Assembly (NCBI GenBank): GCA_963573315.1
Contig: OY752149.1
Span: forward strand, 1,116,001-1,180,000
Direction: 5' to 3'
Source of the DNA: Entomortierella parvispora
Lineage: Eukaryota > Mortierellomycota > Mortierellomycetes > Mortierellales > Mortierellaceae
Length of the DNA stretch: 64,000 nt
Positions 22,188-33,064 of the stretch are shown here, in pieces. Position numbers and translations under genes: made by a program. The notes under the pieces were generated by a model. That model did no database searches, was not told where the DNA came from, and worked only from the letters and a program-made list of their open reading frames with translations. Positions within the stretch are counted from its first letter, which is position 1, and every line of letters begins with the position of its first letter.

Positions 22188-25100
22188 ATGTCCAACACCA
22201 TGAACTTCGGTCCCGAGTGGTAATTGTCTTGTAGTAGTCTTTCAACCCTGGATGTCCTGATCTAGATCTGCGCGATCAATCGATCATTTCGAAACTGACG
22301 AGCTCCCATCAATCTAGGATGAGACGCTTCCCCGCAAAGCCTGACCTCACTCCCAAGGCCCCTTCGCCTCCACCGGCATCTCGCCCCCTGCCTGCCCCCG
22401 TGCACTCTTATTCCTCTGTCGCAGCCAACAATGTTCGGTCCCAGAATGGAGGCGAATCTGGCAACCCCGCATTCGAAAATGACTTTGGCAGCAGCGGATT
22501 TATGTACTCCAAAGAAATGATGATCTCGCTCTATCGACCATCTCCCATGCCAATCGAATTCGAGAAGTATGACATCATGACCAGCGAGGAATCTTTGCTG
22601 CCCATGTCTTCCCAGCCCCTAACTGAGCAGGAGATCAAGGTAACGCCGGCATCTCGTTTTCTTTTTCTCTTCGTGGACGGGCTATTTTTTTGCCGACACA
22701 CTGGATCGTCCGTCAATGCTGCGATGGCGTCAGACTTCTCTTACGCTCTTATATCTGAAAGATCGACGCTGCACCGGACGTTCCAAAGAGCTGGCATGAC
22801 CGTTGTTAAAAAAACATTCGAACAACTCAGGATTCTAAAACCAAGCCTCCACCTCCACCGTAGATCCTCTCTGGAAGTGTAAACAGCGAAATCGCAAGAC
22901 GTCCCCCCCAACCAGAAGGGCAGCAAGAACGTACCCCTGGTCAAAGACGCGAGAGCTTTTCTGGCGAGCATTCTTCAGCGCGCTATGATCGTTCAGATAA
23001 AACTTCCGGTGGTGCACGCAGTCATGAAGCCAGGAGCCACGGAGCAAGGACAAGACCCTCCAGTGAGTTGTCCAACCAGCGCATATGCATCGACTATGAT
23101 CCAAGAACAATCGACTCGTAATCGGGGGTCATGCAATGTTGTATTTCAAATTGGCTGATCAGATCCATAATCATCTTGCAATCGCGCTTAATAGACTTGA
23201 CGACTGAGGGCCGCAGCCACTCCTTTCGGCGGTCAGAGCCAGTCGAGCGCGAACGCGAACGCGAGCAGCCTGAAGACGAGACTCTTTGGAATTCCCCTGT
23301 AGGAAACTCAGTTGGATCGTTTGACGCCAATGGCGTTTTCCGCATCACCAATGAAGGAGTGGATCTTCAGCCGTTATCGGAGCTTGAGGAGTCTGTCCCT
23401 GAATCAACAGAAGCTACCTGGGACGATTCTTTAGCCGATAAGGATAGCGCTCAGCAAGTAGGCGAGACAAACGCGGGATCGAGCTTGCAGGATCTGGATC
23501 GTCAAAGTTCTGCAGGGGAAGCCTTGTCTTCGCCTGACCAATTACGTCGTGAAGCGGAGTTGACAAGCGACAATTTTCACTTTTCCAACCAGCATTTGGC
23601 AGGACAGTCTCTGGGTGCCGCCGGCACTCCCGCCTTGGAGACTTCAAGGTTCTCGTTCGCAAGCGAGCAATTGTCTGATCCCGAGTCAGCTTTCGTACAG
23701 GCACCCGTTGAAGCTAGCAAGTGGTTGTATCGCGATCCTAGCGGTAGTATTCAAGGCCCCTTCTCTTCGGACGAGATGCACGAGTGGTACAAAGGAGGGT
23801 TCTTTTCTCCTGATCTTATGGTCAAACGCGAGCAGGATCCGACCTTTGAGCAGTTGGGTTCCATGATTCGAAGGATCGGATCGGATGACAAGCCATTCCT
23901 TTTGGCTGGCATTGTCCGTGTCGAGCCGCCCCAGGCCCCAAGTTCGCTCCTTCGTCAAGGAATTCCCTCCCTTGCTACTGGTCGACAGCCCGTCTCGCAA
24001 GGACTGGGGTCCTCTTGGGCTGCAGGCCTGAGTGCTCCCTCAACACCGAGCACCCCCAGCTTTGGCGCGGATCGTCTCTTTTCTCAGCAGCGTGCCATGC
24101 AGCAGCAGCAGCAGCAGCAGCACGCATCTGGCGATTTGTTCAGTAGCACCAATGTTGGACAGCAGAGAGCTTCTAATCAAGATGCCGGATATGAATCCAA
24201 CTGGGGTGCAAACCAGTTTGCACGCTCTTCGGAAGTGGCATCTGGTTGGGGAGGTGATGCCTTCTCTCGCTCACCCATGACCAGTATGTCTGCCGCGCAC
24301 ACTCCGCTCGGAGGACCCCAGTTCATTGACCATCAACGTCTTCACGCTCAAGAATTGGAGAGGCAGCAGTACATGCAGTTATTACAGCGTCAGAGCCAGA
24401 TGCAGGCCATCTTGCACCAGCAGCAATTCATGGCTGCCCAACAGCAGTTTGGAAATGATCCTCATGCTCTTGCTGCTCTTCATGCGCAACAGCAGGCCCA
24501 ACAGCGCCAGATCCAGCTGCGCTACCAGCAATTGCAGTTCGCGGCTCTTCATAACCAAGGCCCCTCTACCCCTGGCGGGACTGCCATGCCTTGGGGTGGA
24601 TTAGGTCAGCCCACAAGTCCTTGGACAACATCCATTATCCCTGGAGCCTCGGACAACTATTTTGACTTTACCAAGGGTGATAACCAGGCGGCTCCTCATG
24701 CGATGCAGCAGCATTACATGCAGATGCAACAACAACAGCAGCCTATCCCCCAGCAGCAGCATCAACATCAACATATCCAACAGCCCCAACAGCATCACCA
24801 ACAGCAAGAGTCGCATGCCGAGGATTCGTTCCATGCTGCTCAGCACCAACAGACGAACGACGTCACTCAGCAGATGGACACTCTTAACATGAATGATACT
24901 GTCGAAAGCAGTGCCGCCGAAGAGCATGCTGAGACTGTCCACGTGCAGAAGACGGTCGCTCTTGAGGAAGCCGCGGAGGCTGCTCATGTTGACGATAAGG
25001 AGGTTGAAGAGGAAGATGAACAGATCGTCCCTGAGGAACAGCAGCAGCAGCATGTTTCTGGAGTCAAGGAACATGCCCGGGACGTGCCTACCCAAGAAGA

Positions 25101-26369
25101 GGATGAGGAGACCGAGCAACAGGTGCAGGAGGAAGAGGAGGACGAGGCCATCCACCCGGATGAGCACGAGAATCAGGAGTCTATCGAGGAAAACGTGTCC
25201 GAAACCGCCTCAACGAAGGCACCCGAGTCCCGTTCCTCAATCAAGGCTAGTCCTGCCCCTTGGGCCAAGCCTGTGAGTGCTGAAGAGGATGCCCAAGAGC
25301 GTCGTGGACCTACCCTTCGTGAGATTCAGGAAATGGAGGCCAAGAAGGCTGAGGAGGCCAAGGCTGAACGCATTGCTCAGATGGCGGCAGCAGCTGCTTC
25401 CGGCAGCAGCGTTTTGGACTTTGCGAAGGGTCTCCCCGGAGCTCCCGCTTGGAGCAGCTCTGCTGCTGCTGTACCCAAGAAGAAGACTCTGAAGGAGATC
25501 CAGCAAGAGGAAGAGGCTGCCTTGAAGCGTGCTCGCGCTGCTGCGCGTCAGGCCAGCGCTGCCCAGGCGCCTTTGAGTGGAACTAGCACAGGCTTGGCTG
25601 CCATTGTTGCAACTAGCTCCGGTTCCGCTAGCAAGCGCTATGCCGACACAATTGGACCCAAGGTGAGGGCAATTACCATGACTGCTGACCATGAAGTTTG
25701 CTAGAACATGTCCTAACTCTTTATTGCATATTCTAGCCTGCTACCTCTACTCCTGCAGGACCTTGGGGTTCCGCTGGCACTATCTCTGCTACCACCTCCA
25801 GACCTGCCACAGTCTCCCGCAGCTCCTCCGTCTTTGCTTCCAACCCCGCCCTCAACAACAGTGCCTCTGCTTCCCGCAATTCCGACAATGGCTGGACAGA
25901 AGTTGAGTCCAAGCGCAGCGGACAGCCCTCTGCTGCTCCTGCCATGATCTCGTCTGCGCCTGTTGCCGCGCGCCCCGTCCACAAGCCAGCCACTTCGATC
26001 AACTCGAGTGATCCTCGTCCTCCCTCGGAGGATTTCATGCGCTGGTGTCGTCAGGCTCTCAAGGGATTGCAAGGCGTTGTCTTGGAGGACTTTATCCAGA
26101 TGCTCTTGACGTTCCCCTTGAACCCCGATCCCATGACTGTGGAAATTATCCAGGACTCTATCTATGCTAACTCGCAGTCTTTAGATGGAAGACGCTTCGC
26201 TGATGAGTTCATTAAGCGTCGTAAGGCGGATGCTTATCCCCACGGAAGCGCTCCTTCCTCATCCTCATCTGCTGCGGCCTCGACTGCCAATGTTGGAGGA
26301 TCTTCCTCTGGTACGGACTTTTCGTTCAAGGTCGTTTCCAAGAAAGGAAAGAAGAAGGGCACTGCTTAA
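22188..26369 (+). CDS. GYF-domain protein (Smy2/GIGYF-like)
   Basis: Five exons (22188-22219, 22318-22639, 22864-23062, 23195-25662, 25737-26369) give 1217 residues. GYF proteins bind proline-rich partners; Smy2/Syh1 and animal GIGYF act in translational repression and mRNA surveillance, and Smy2 also has links to ER-Golgi transport. The first exon has just 32 nt. The GYF domain lies near residues 360-410: KWLYRDPSGSIQGPF, MHEWYKGGFF. A long Gln-rich region follows (CAG tracts near 24098-24120 and 24720-24800), then an acidic segment and a basic-alternating coiled coil near residues 900-960. The C-terminal part (near 1105-1165) has FMRWCRQALKGL and ends in KKGKKKGTA. The acceptor of exon 3 was chosen to give the SGSVNSEIARR stretch that resembles fungal Smy2 proteins. 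Confidence 0.87.
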
Positions 26370-26558
26370 ATCAGATGGTAGCCCCATGAAAAACACTTTA
26401 TAGAGACGACTCACCTTTGTCGTCCTCTCAACCCAACCACTTTCCGCTTATGAACTCGAACTCAGATAAATAAAGACTATCGCCCTCTCCAACCATTATT
26501 TTGCTCCTCAGGGACTTTTTGCATTCTATTTGATCTATTTTTGTTATGACATGACTTC
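26370..26558. other. Convergent 3' ends of GYF gene and METAP1D
   Basis: Only 189 bp lie between the two stop codons. An AATAAA-like sequence (ATAAATAAAG near 26466) could serve the GYF transcript. The two 3'UTRs may overlap. Confidence 0.4.
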
Positions 26559-28164
26559 TCATCCCGTCAGTTTCTCGGCCCCGTCTGCAGTGATCAGGAT
26601 CTACAGGATATAAGAACATGGTGAGATGTAACATTCCGGGGTCCTCTGTTACTTGTTTCTATCTTGATAGTCATGCTTAGCTTACCGTATGCTCAAACTG
26701 GGCGCTGCGACCTCCGTCAGCTGTTGTCACAGTCCATTTGTCTGGCCATTGCACACCGACAGCAGTGCCCTGACAAAACATGGGTTCGATTGTGAAGATC
26801 ATACCTTCTTCCATTGTTCCGTCCTCATCGTTGTCTAACAAGTAAGGCAGGGAAAAAAAAGAACACAGGGGAGAGTTAATCGGGCGGAGCTTTAGACAGG
26901 GCTGCAGGTATCCACCAACGAGAAAGGGAGAGAGAGAGAGAGAGAGAGGAGGTTACTAACCATGATGATATATCAATGGCAGGCAATGAAATTCCTTGCC
27001 GATACCATGTCCAGAGAATTGTTCTGAGACCGAGTAACCATGCTGATCAGCCAAAGCTTGAATCGTCTTTCCAATATTATTCAAGGGTACTCCAGGAGCA
27101 CAGATCGCGATCGCCTGATCCAGGGCTTCTTTTGTCCTCTCGACCAAATCCACACCGGATTGATCGACATTTCCAACCAAAAAAGTGGCAGAAGTGTCAC
27201 CGTGGAATCCGTCCAAGAAGACCTAAAGGGATAAACACACCGGACGCCACATTGGAAAATCACAACGGGTATTTAGAAAATAGGTTCTCTAGTATATAGA
27301 TGGACAACACACTATATCTCGACTTACTGTAATATCAATGTTGATAATGTCGCCATCCTCGAGACGCCGACTTTTTTTTCGATGTAGGTGTGAAGTACGG
27401 TGATATGAATCCATTAGCAAAGCTCTTCCGATGGGTTTCCAAGTGTTATTCTTGCGTTCCTCTTTACCTGTCCGGAATTCCATGAGCAATGACGTTGGAG
27501 ACAGATGTGCAGACAGACTTTGGGAATCCCATGTAGTTCAAAGGAGAAGGATAGGCTCCATTGGCAATGATAGCCTCGTGCAAGACGCGATCAATCTCGT
27601 CCGTGCTCACTCCCACCTATTGGATTTTTAAATGAAAAAAATAGAGAAAACGGAAGGGAAACAAAAATCTCTGATCAGGAAACTTACTCTTCTATTGCTT
27701 TTCTTGCTCTTCGTATTGCTAGCTGTCATTTTTACCTTGACCAGTGTCCCTCCAAGTTCCAGAATCTTCTTTGCCAGCTGACCTGCTTTCCGAGCCTTCT
27801 GGATCGCCTCTGGAGTATTGATTGGGATGCCAGAGGCCCATTCAGAAGGTTCTCCTCGAGCTGCATAGCTGGGTCTCATAATATGAGGAGGAACAAGACT
27901 ATCGACATCAGGAGGGGTGACGCCCAGTTTCAGGGACAAAGGCGCCAGTCGTGAATAGCTTCCAAAGTGTAACCGATCGCGGATCCCTCCTCCATGAGCA
28001 TTTTTGGGTTTCCGTGGTTGAAGGCAGGGGCTCGAAGAATGAATCCAGCGGGATCGAGAGGGTAATGAGGCTCCTGCAGCTTGTCCATGACTGAGGTCGG
28101 AGAAAAAGGAGCCAGCCCGGGTTTTGGCAACTGTTCGCAAGATCCGTCCAATAGGCATTGCCAT
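26559..28164 (-). CDS. METAP1D: Methionine aminopeptidase type I, mitochondrial
   Basis: Six exons (28164-27736, 27616-27468, 27370-27328, 27222-26961, 26834-26686, 26600-26559) give 357 residues. It removes the initiator methionine from short-side-chain N-termini. The metal ligands are visible: Asp205 and Asp216 in [14 protein letters not shown], His279 in [11 protein letters not shown], the Glu of TIEP and the Glu of AQFEHT. His188 in AHGIPDS also fits. The N-terminal extension is rich in Arg/Ser/Ala and free of acidic residues ([19 protein letters not shown]), as expected for mitochondrial import, and it lacks the zinc-finger leader of the cytosolic type I enzyme. One intron holds a (GA)n run near 26928-26950. 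Confidence 0.93.
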
Positions 28165-28437
28165 GATGTCGAGGGTGTGAAAGGAGAATGAAGAAAGGAA
28201 TCTAGTCGAACGCGACTTGACAAGAGGGTTGTCTCCCTCCTTCCGGATCATTGCGCACGTGATGAATCTTTCTCTCAGCTTGCAGTTGGTCAATGCGCAA
28301 AAAAAAAGTCTGGTTCAACTCGACCAGCCAGCCTCTTCACCTGGCGGCTTGCACGAGATATTTTTTGCGTCGTTTTATTCATGCTAGTGGATAGGACTAA
28401 GGGGTCCTGAAAGAATATGAACAAAGAACTCCAATAT

Positions 28438-29623
28438 TTACTCGGACTTCTTGGCCTTGGCGGGGCCAAGGTAGCGCTTGCGCTGGCCCATCATGTGCGT
28501 GTACATGACGAAGAAACCTGTACCAATTGAATAAAGCAGAGAATGAGAAAAGGGACAATTGGATGTCAAGTGGCGTTGATACGGTCAATTGCGAAAGAGC
28601 AAAACTTACCGGGGGGATAGATGCAGATCATGGCGCACAAGAAGTAGTAGTAAGCGGGATGGATGGTGTGGGCAAAGGGGAGAGCCTGGTAGATCTCAAT
28701 TGCCTCGCTTCCGGCACCGACGGGGTACAAGATGTAGAAGAAAGTGTAACTAGTTGGGGACAAAAAAAAGGTCGGTCGGTGGAGGGTTAGCGGTCCGCGA
28801 GTCCATTGGGTTTCGCGTCACTTGTGGAGAAACTCCTTCCTTGCAATTGCCGATTGCAAATCCGATATCCTTTCCCCCAGTCTGAAGGGGAATAATTTTG
28901 CCCTGCTCTTTCTTCTGTCGGCCCCAAAGACAATAAAAACTTACCGGCACCAGATCAACCAGGAGGGGCCGAGGTTGACAAGGTTGAGAGCATAGTAAGC
29001 GTAACGGATACACTCAGTGATGCACCATGCGATAGTCATGGTGGTGAAAGCCCAGTAGTGGCGAACCTTTTTTTGAGAGAGAAAGAAAGCGTTAGATTTT
29101 CAAGAACGCCACCGCTGATTGCTGGATTGTTTTCTGGTACAAAGTCTTTACCTCGGGGACAGGGAAGAGAGTACAGACACCCCACACAAGGAGAAGACGG
29201 GAGGCGACCTGCATGGCGGTGGTACCGACAGGGGACTTGACCAAGCCGAAGAGAGAATGCAAGATCTCGAGACAAGCAGCAGTCTGGACCCAGACAAGCT
29301 GATCGCCTACGACGCCATAGACCTTGGTGTAGTCGTTTCCGGTGGCAAGGAGGGTTCTGACGGTCTGAACGAGCACGTACGACCAGGCGGCAAAGGAAGC
29401 CCAGTTGTAGGCAATCAAGTACGAGTTGACGATGGGGTTAACGGGCTTGGGGGCACGCTTTCCAGAGGCTAGATTGATTCAATTTAGATTGTTAATTGAT
29501 TGATTGAATAAAGAGACGTTCGTTGGTTTTTCATGGAGATGGATGAATGAGCAATGAGAGTCGATTCTAAAGAGGATTCATACATGCGGCGGGGGCACGC
29601 TGGGCTTGAGTGGAGGATGCCAT
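28438..29623 (-). CDS. PHS1: Very-long-chain (3R)-3-hydroxyacyl-CoA dehydratase
   Basis: Five exons (29623-29584, 29468-29152, 29066-28945, 28749-28610, 28517-28438) give 232 residues. It performs the third step of fatty-acid elongation in the ER membrane, dehydrating 3-hydroxyacyl-CoA. The catalytic pair is Tyr168 and Glu175, spaced as in yeast Phs1 (ILYPVGAGSE). Other family stretches are LEILHSLFGLVKSP, SRLLLVWG, ECIRYAYYALNL and FFVMYTHMMGQRKRYLG. Six membrane segments are expected. The C-terminus KAKKSE is a lysine-rich ER-retention-like tail. The N-terminal 25 residues are Ala/Pro/Lys-rich. It sits head to head with PDK. Confidence 0.93.
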
Positions 29624-30335
29624 GGCGGGCGACTGTGGAGGATGGGAGGGAGGGAGGTAGAAGGTAGAAGTGAAGTCCCCCCAACGAAAAAAGAAGCCAT
29701 GGTCCAAGAGGTCACATGATCTGGGGATGATGGCGCGCCTCGGGGAGCCAGGGGGGGCCAGTTGGGAGGCGAAAAAGAAAGATGCAACCCAGCGCGCGCA
29801 CTCTCTGTCCTCCTCCATGAAGCGACAAGGGCGACGAGGGCGACAAGGGCGACAAAGGGGGCAGGGGCAGGGGCAACAAGTATAAACAGGGACAGGAGTC
29901 AGGCAGGGCAGGTCCCCCTCCCACGCCCCCGCGTGGGTGCCCAAAGACGATCCACAACAATGTGCAATTATTGCAGGGTGCGAGTCGAGTGAGTGTGAGA
30001 AATGACACGAGAGAGAACAGGACGAGCGAGAGGAAAAGAGTGAGAAAGTAAGGTAGAGTCTTACATGGGTTTCTCACTCTCTTCTTTCCCCCTCCTTCCC
30101 TTTTGTTTGTTCGTCCTCCTCTCTCCCTGCTTCCTTCCTTCCTTCCTTTATTCCCTTTCTTCTCTCCCTTCCTTGCCTCCCCTCGTCCCCATCTCTCATT
30201 CTCCCCATCTGACCTTCCTTTCTTCCTTCCTTCCTTTCTTCCCCTCCCCCTTTGTCCGAGATCTAGTCCCCCGCCGACCGGCCGACTCCGCTCCCTCGAC
30301 CACTCCCCACTCTTCCCCTTCCTCGACCTGCAACA
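29624..30335. promoter_or_regulatory. Divergent promoter region PHS1 / PDK
   Basis: The two ATGs face apart across 712 bp. The PHS1 side is purine/G-rich on the plus strand and the PDK side (30080-30330) is almost pure pyrimidine with CCTT repeats. No further gene is seen. Confidence 0.5.
29823..29877 (+). repeat. GGGCGACAA direct repeats / G-quadruplex-prone tract
   Basis: Four copies of a 9-bp unit (GGGCGACAA, one with GAG) are followed by GGGGGCAGGGGCAGGGG. The run has at least six groups of three or more G separated by 2-6 nt, which fits the pattern of G-quadruplex-forming DNA. It lies about 200-250 bp upstream of the PHS1 ATG. Confidence 0.6.
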
Positions 30336-32369
30336 ATGTACAGGATTACTCCCCAGCTGTCCGAAAAGATCAAGCACTTTGCCACATTCCCTCAGACCGG
30401 CGTGTCCCTCCGGCAGATGGTCATGTTTGGTAAGACTGCCACAGTCATCAGCAAGATCCGCCCATCCTTAATCTTGCTCGCGGACACTCTCGAAAAGACG
30501 CGCGTCATGGTTTCCCATTCTGACCTCAGAACTAACACAAGACCTCCCTTGTCTCCAACCCATTCTTCTGCCCTTATTCTCCATTGTCCTTCCTCCAGGT
30601 CAGAACCCAACGCAGGGTACGCTGTTCAAGGCTAGTCAGTTCTTGTCCGAGGAGTTGCCCATTCGTCTGGCCCACAGAGTCAAAGAGTTAGAGGAATTGC
30701 CGCACAACCTTAGCGATATGCCTTCGATCATTAGAGTCAAGAACTGGTATGCCCAGTCCTTCCAGGTATTGCAATTTACTCCTTGACACCCACCTACCCA
30801 CCCTTGTTTTCCGTCCACCAAACTGCATGGCTCTATCTTGTTCTCAACTCTAATACCATTTCCATTCGCACAGGATCTGGTCGAGTTCCCAAACCAGGAG
30901 ATGACCCCAAGACTCAAGGAGATGGCCAAGAGCATGAACAAGCAATCAGAGATGCAAGCCCTTCCTGAGAACTCGCCTAATCTGGCCATGCCCAATGGTG
31001 CCAGTCAGAACGGTCGCAAGGGCGTCTCATTATCCCATAGGTACGAGAGTGACTGCAGAGAAACCCCCCTCCCCCAGCAAAATCTGACGGAACCTATCCC
31101 TCCTTATGTGCTGCAGATATCATAGCGCCATGGATGGAGCAGAGTGGCCGGCCGAGATGCACTCTTACAACGAAAAGTTCACAAAGATGATCGAGGCAGT
31201 CAAGCGCAGACACGACCCTGTAGTCACCACCGTCGGTAAGTCGTCTGAGCGGGCCGTCATTGGCGCCCACATTCGCTCAGAGCCAGCGGTCTTTGATTTT
31301 CTAGGCCGTGACCGCGGACTCATCCCGACTAACCGAAATTTGCCCGATCATCAAATAACAGCCCAAGGAATCCTCGAGTTCAAGCAGTCAAAGAGGTCGC
31401 ACATTGTCGATACAGATGTGCAGGCGTTCCTGGATCGATTCTACATGTCGCGCATTGGAATCCGCATGCTCATTGGTATAATAATGGTTTTATTTCAGTC
31501 TATGCGAGTGCGCATGAATCGTTCCGCTGACGTTGCTCGTTGTATATTTTCCTACACAAAACAGGTCAACATATCGCTTTAAACAAAGGGCCGTCGCGCA
31601 AGGATTACGTGGGAATCATCTGCACAAGGACAAACTTGGCAGACATGGCTCAGGAGGCGATTGATAATGCAAAGTTTATCTGTGAGGACTATTACGGACT
31701 TTTCCGAGGCCCTGAAGTTCATCTGCACTGCAAAAAGGATCTCGAATTCATGTACGTGCCTTCGCACTTGAGCCACATGCTTTTTGAGTTGTTGAAGAAC
31801 TCTCTTCGGGCCGTCGTGGAGCAATACGGAACAGAATGTGACGAATACCCGCCAATCAAGCTGATTGTTGCACAAGGAAAGGAGGTGAGTGCAATCACAT
31901 CTGATGATAAAAAGATATTCATTGAAAGTCGTTCATCGTGTAGGGTTATTTGAGTTAACGGCTTTAATTGCCCCTCCTCCTATCCAGGATATTGCCATCA
32001 AAATCTCAGATGAGGGTGGCGGAATCCCCAGGAGTGGTGTCCCACTAGTGTGGACCTACATGTATACGACGGCGCCCTCACAGCACCTGGACCCTACATT
32101 CGATAAATCAGACTTCAAGGCGCCTATGGCGGGATTTGGCTATGGCCTGCCCATAAGCAGACTCTATGCTAGATATTTCGGAGGTGACCTCAAGCTGATC
32201 TCTATGGAAGGGTAAGAGCTCAACCCTGGATTTAAGAACCCTACGTCCTTTTTCTATATCGAATCGACTCATTAACGCATCCTTGACTATGGTTCCATTT
32301 CTTAGCTACGGTACGGATGTTTACCTTCATTTGAATAGAATCTCCAACAGTGATGAGCCTTTGCCTTAG
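30336..32369 (+). CDS. PDK1: Pyruvate dehydrogenase kinase, mitochondrial
   Basis: Eight exons (30336-30429, 30599-30765, 30874-31040, 31117-31235, 31362-31475, 31565-31884, 31988-32211, 32306-32369) give 422 residues. The enzyme phosphorylates and inactivates the E1alpha subunit of pyruvate dehydrogenase in the mitochondrial matrix. The N-terminal helical domain begins with [19 protein letters not shown] and [17 protein letters not shown]. The GHKL ATPase domain shows the N-box in [13 protein letters not shown], the G1 box [11 protein letters not shown] and the G2 box [13 protein letters not shown]. No long presequence is seen, but this is usual for fungal PDKs. A branched-chain ketoacid dehydrogenase kinase is a less likely alternative. 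Confidence 0.93.
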
Positions 32370-33064
32370 AAGAAATCACGTCGCCTCCCAACAACCACTT
32401 AACATGATATTTCAGCTTACAATAAAAGGACAACTTCAGGTCCATTGATGAACATGTTCACGTGAATGCTGTGCGTTTACCGAGAGCCAAGGAGTATTGT
32501 CCCCATGGGATAACACACCTCTACTGTCAACAACGCGTTCTTTCGAAGATCAGCACTGGCAACTGGGCGGGTTAGACGCTGATCGCCCAACTTCACAGCC
32601 AGGCAAAAACTTTGCTGCTGGTGCGACCTGGTCAGAGGCTCTCAAAGGAAGAAGCAATTGGTGCGTCCATTGATGCTAACATAGACTATACCATGGGTAG
32701 ACCAAAGGAGAAGATGTTGGACGACATGGCACCACAGGGGAATATTGGAAAGACTAGATGTGCAGCGAGCTCGAAGCCAAGAAAAATGGGCGGAACGTGT
32801 CAGTGGATAATTTCCTGGAACGAAACCGGGGCTCTTGCTATACCGTGTGGTTGTTCTTCTGAAAAGATGCATGACAGCGTCGGGACGACAGACGCGGACG
32901 ACGTTTTCCACTCCGAATCACCAATTTCCCATGTCAACAAAAAAAAAAAAAAAAAAGAGAGTCAAAGCGCTTGCACTGCTTTGCATATTTTTTTTTTTTT
33001 GTTTCTTTCCATCCTTCGTCCCTACTCCCTCGCCATCATTTCATTTCCCACGCCGTTACTATCT
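32370..33064. other. PDK 3' region and upstream region of the hAT-derived gene
   Basis: No family-related frame is seen. A palindrome TTCACGTGAA lies at 32457-32466. The stretch also has an A-run near 32940-32956, a T-run near 32989-33001 and then a pyrimidine-rich leader up to the ATG at 33065. An open frame in phase with the downstream gene runs back to 32612, but its translation is random-looking and includes the homopolymers. Confidence 0.45.

Noticed and set aside
22740-22860. Extra exon (beginning ATCGACGCTGCACC) in the GYF gene
   Set aside because: It can be joined to the left but runs into TAA with no usable donor; the acceptor at 22863 gives the family sequence instead.
24601-25167. 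Leu/His-rich open frame antisense to the GYF gene
   Set aside because: It is the complement of the Gln- and Glu-rich GYF coding region.
32612-33064. N-terminal extension of the hAT-derived gene
   Set aside because: The frame is open but translates A- and T-homopolymers; the ATG at 33065 after a pyrimidine leader is the better start.
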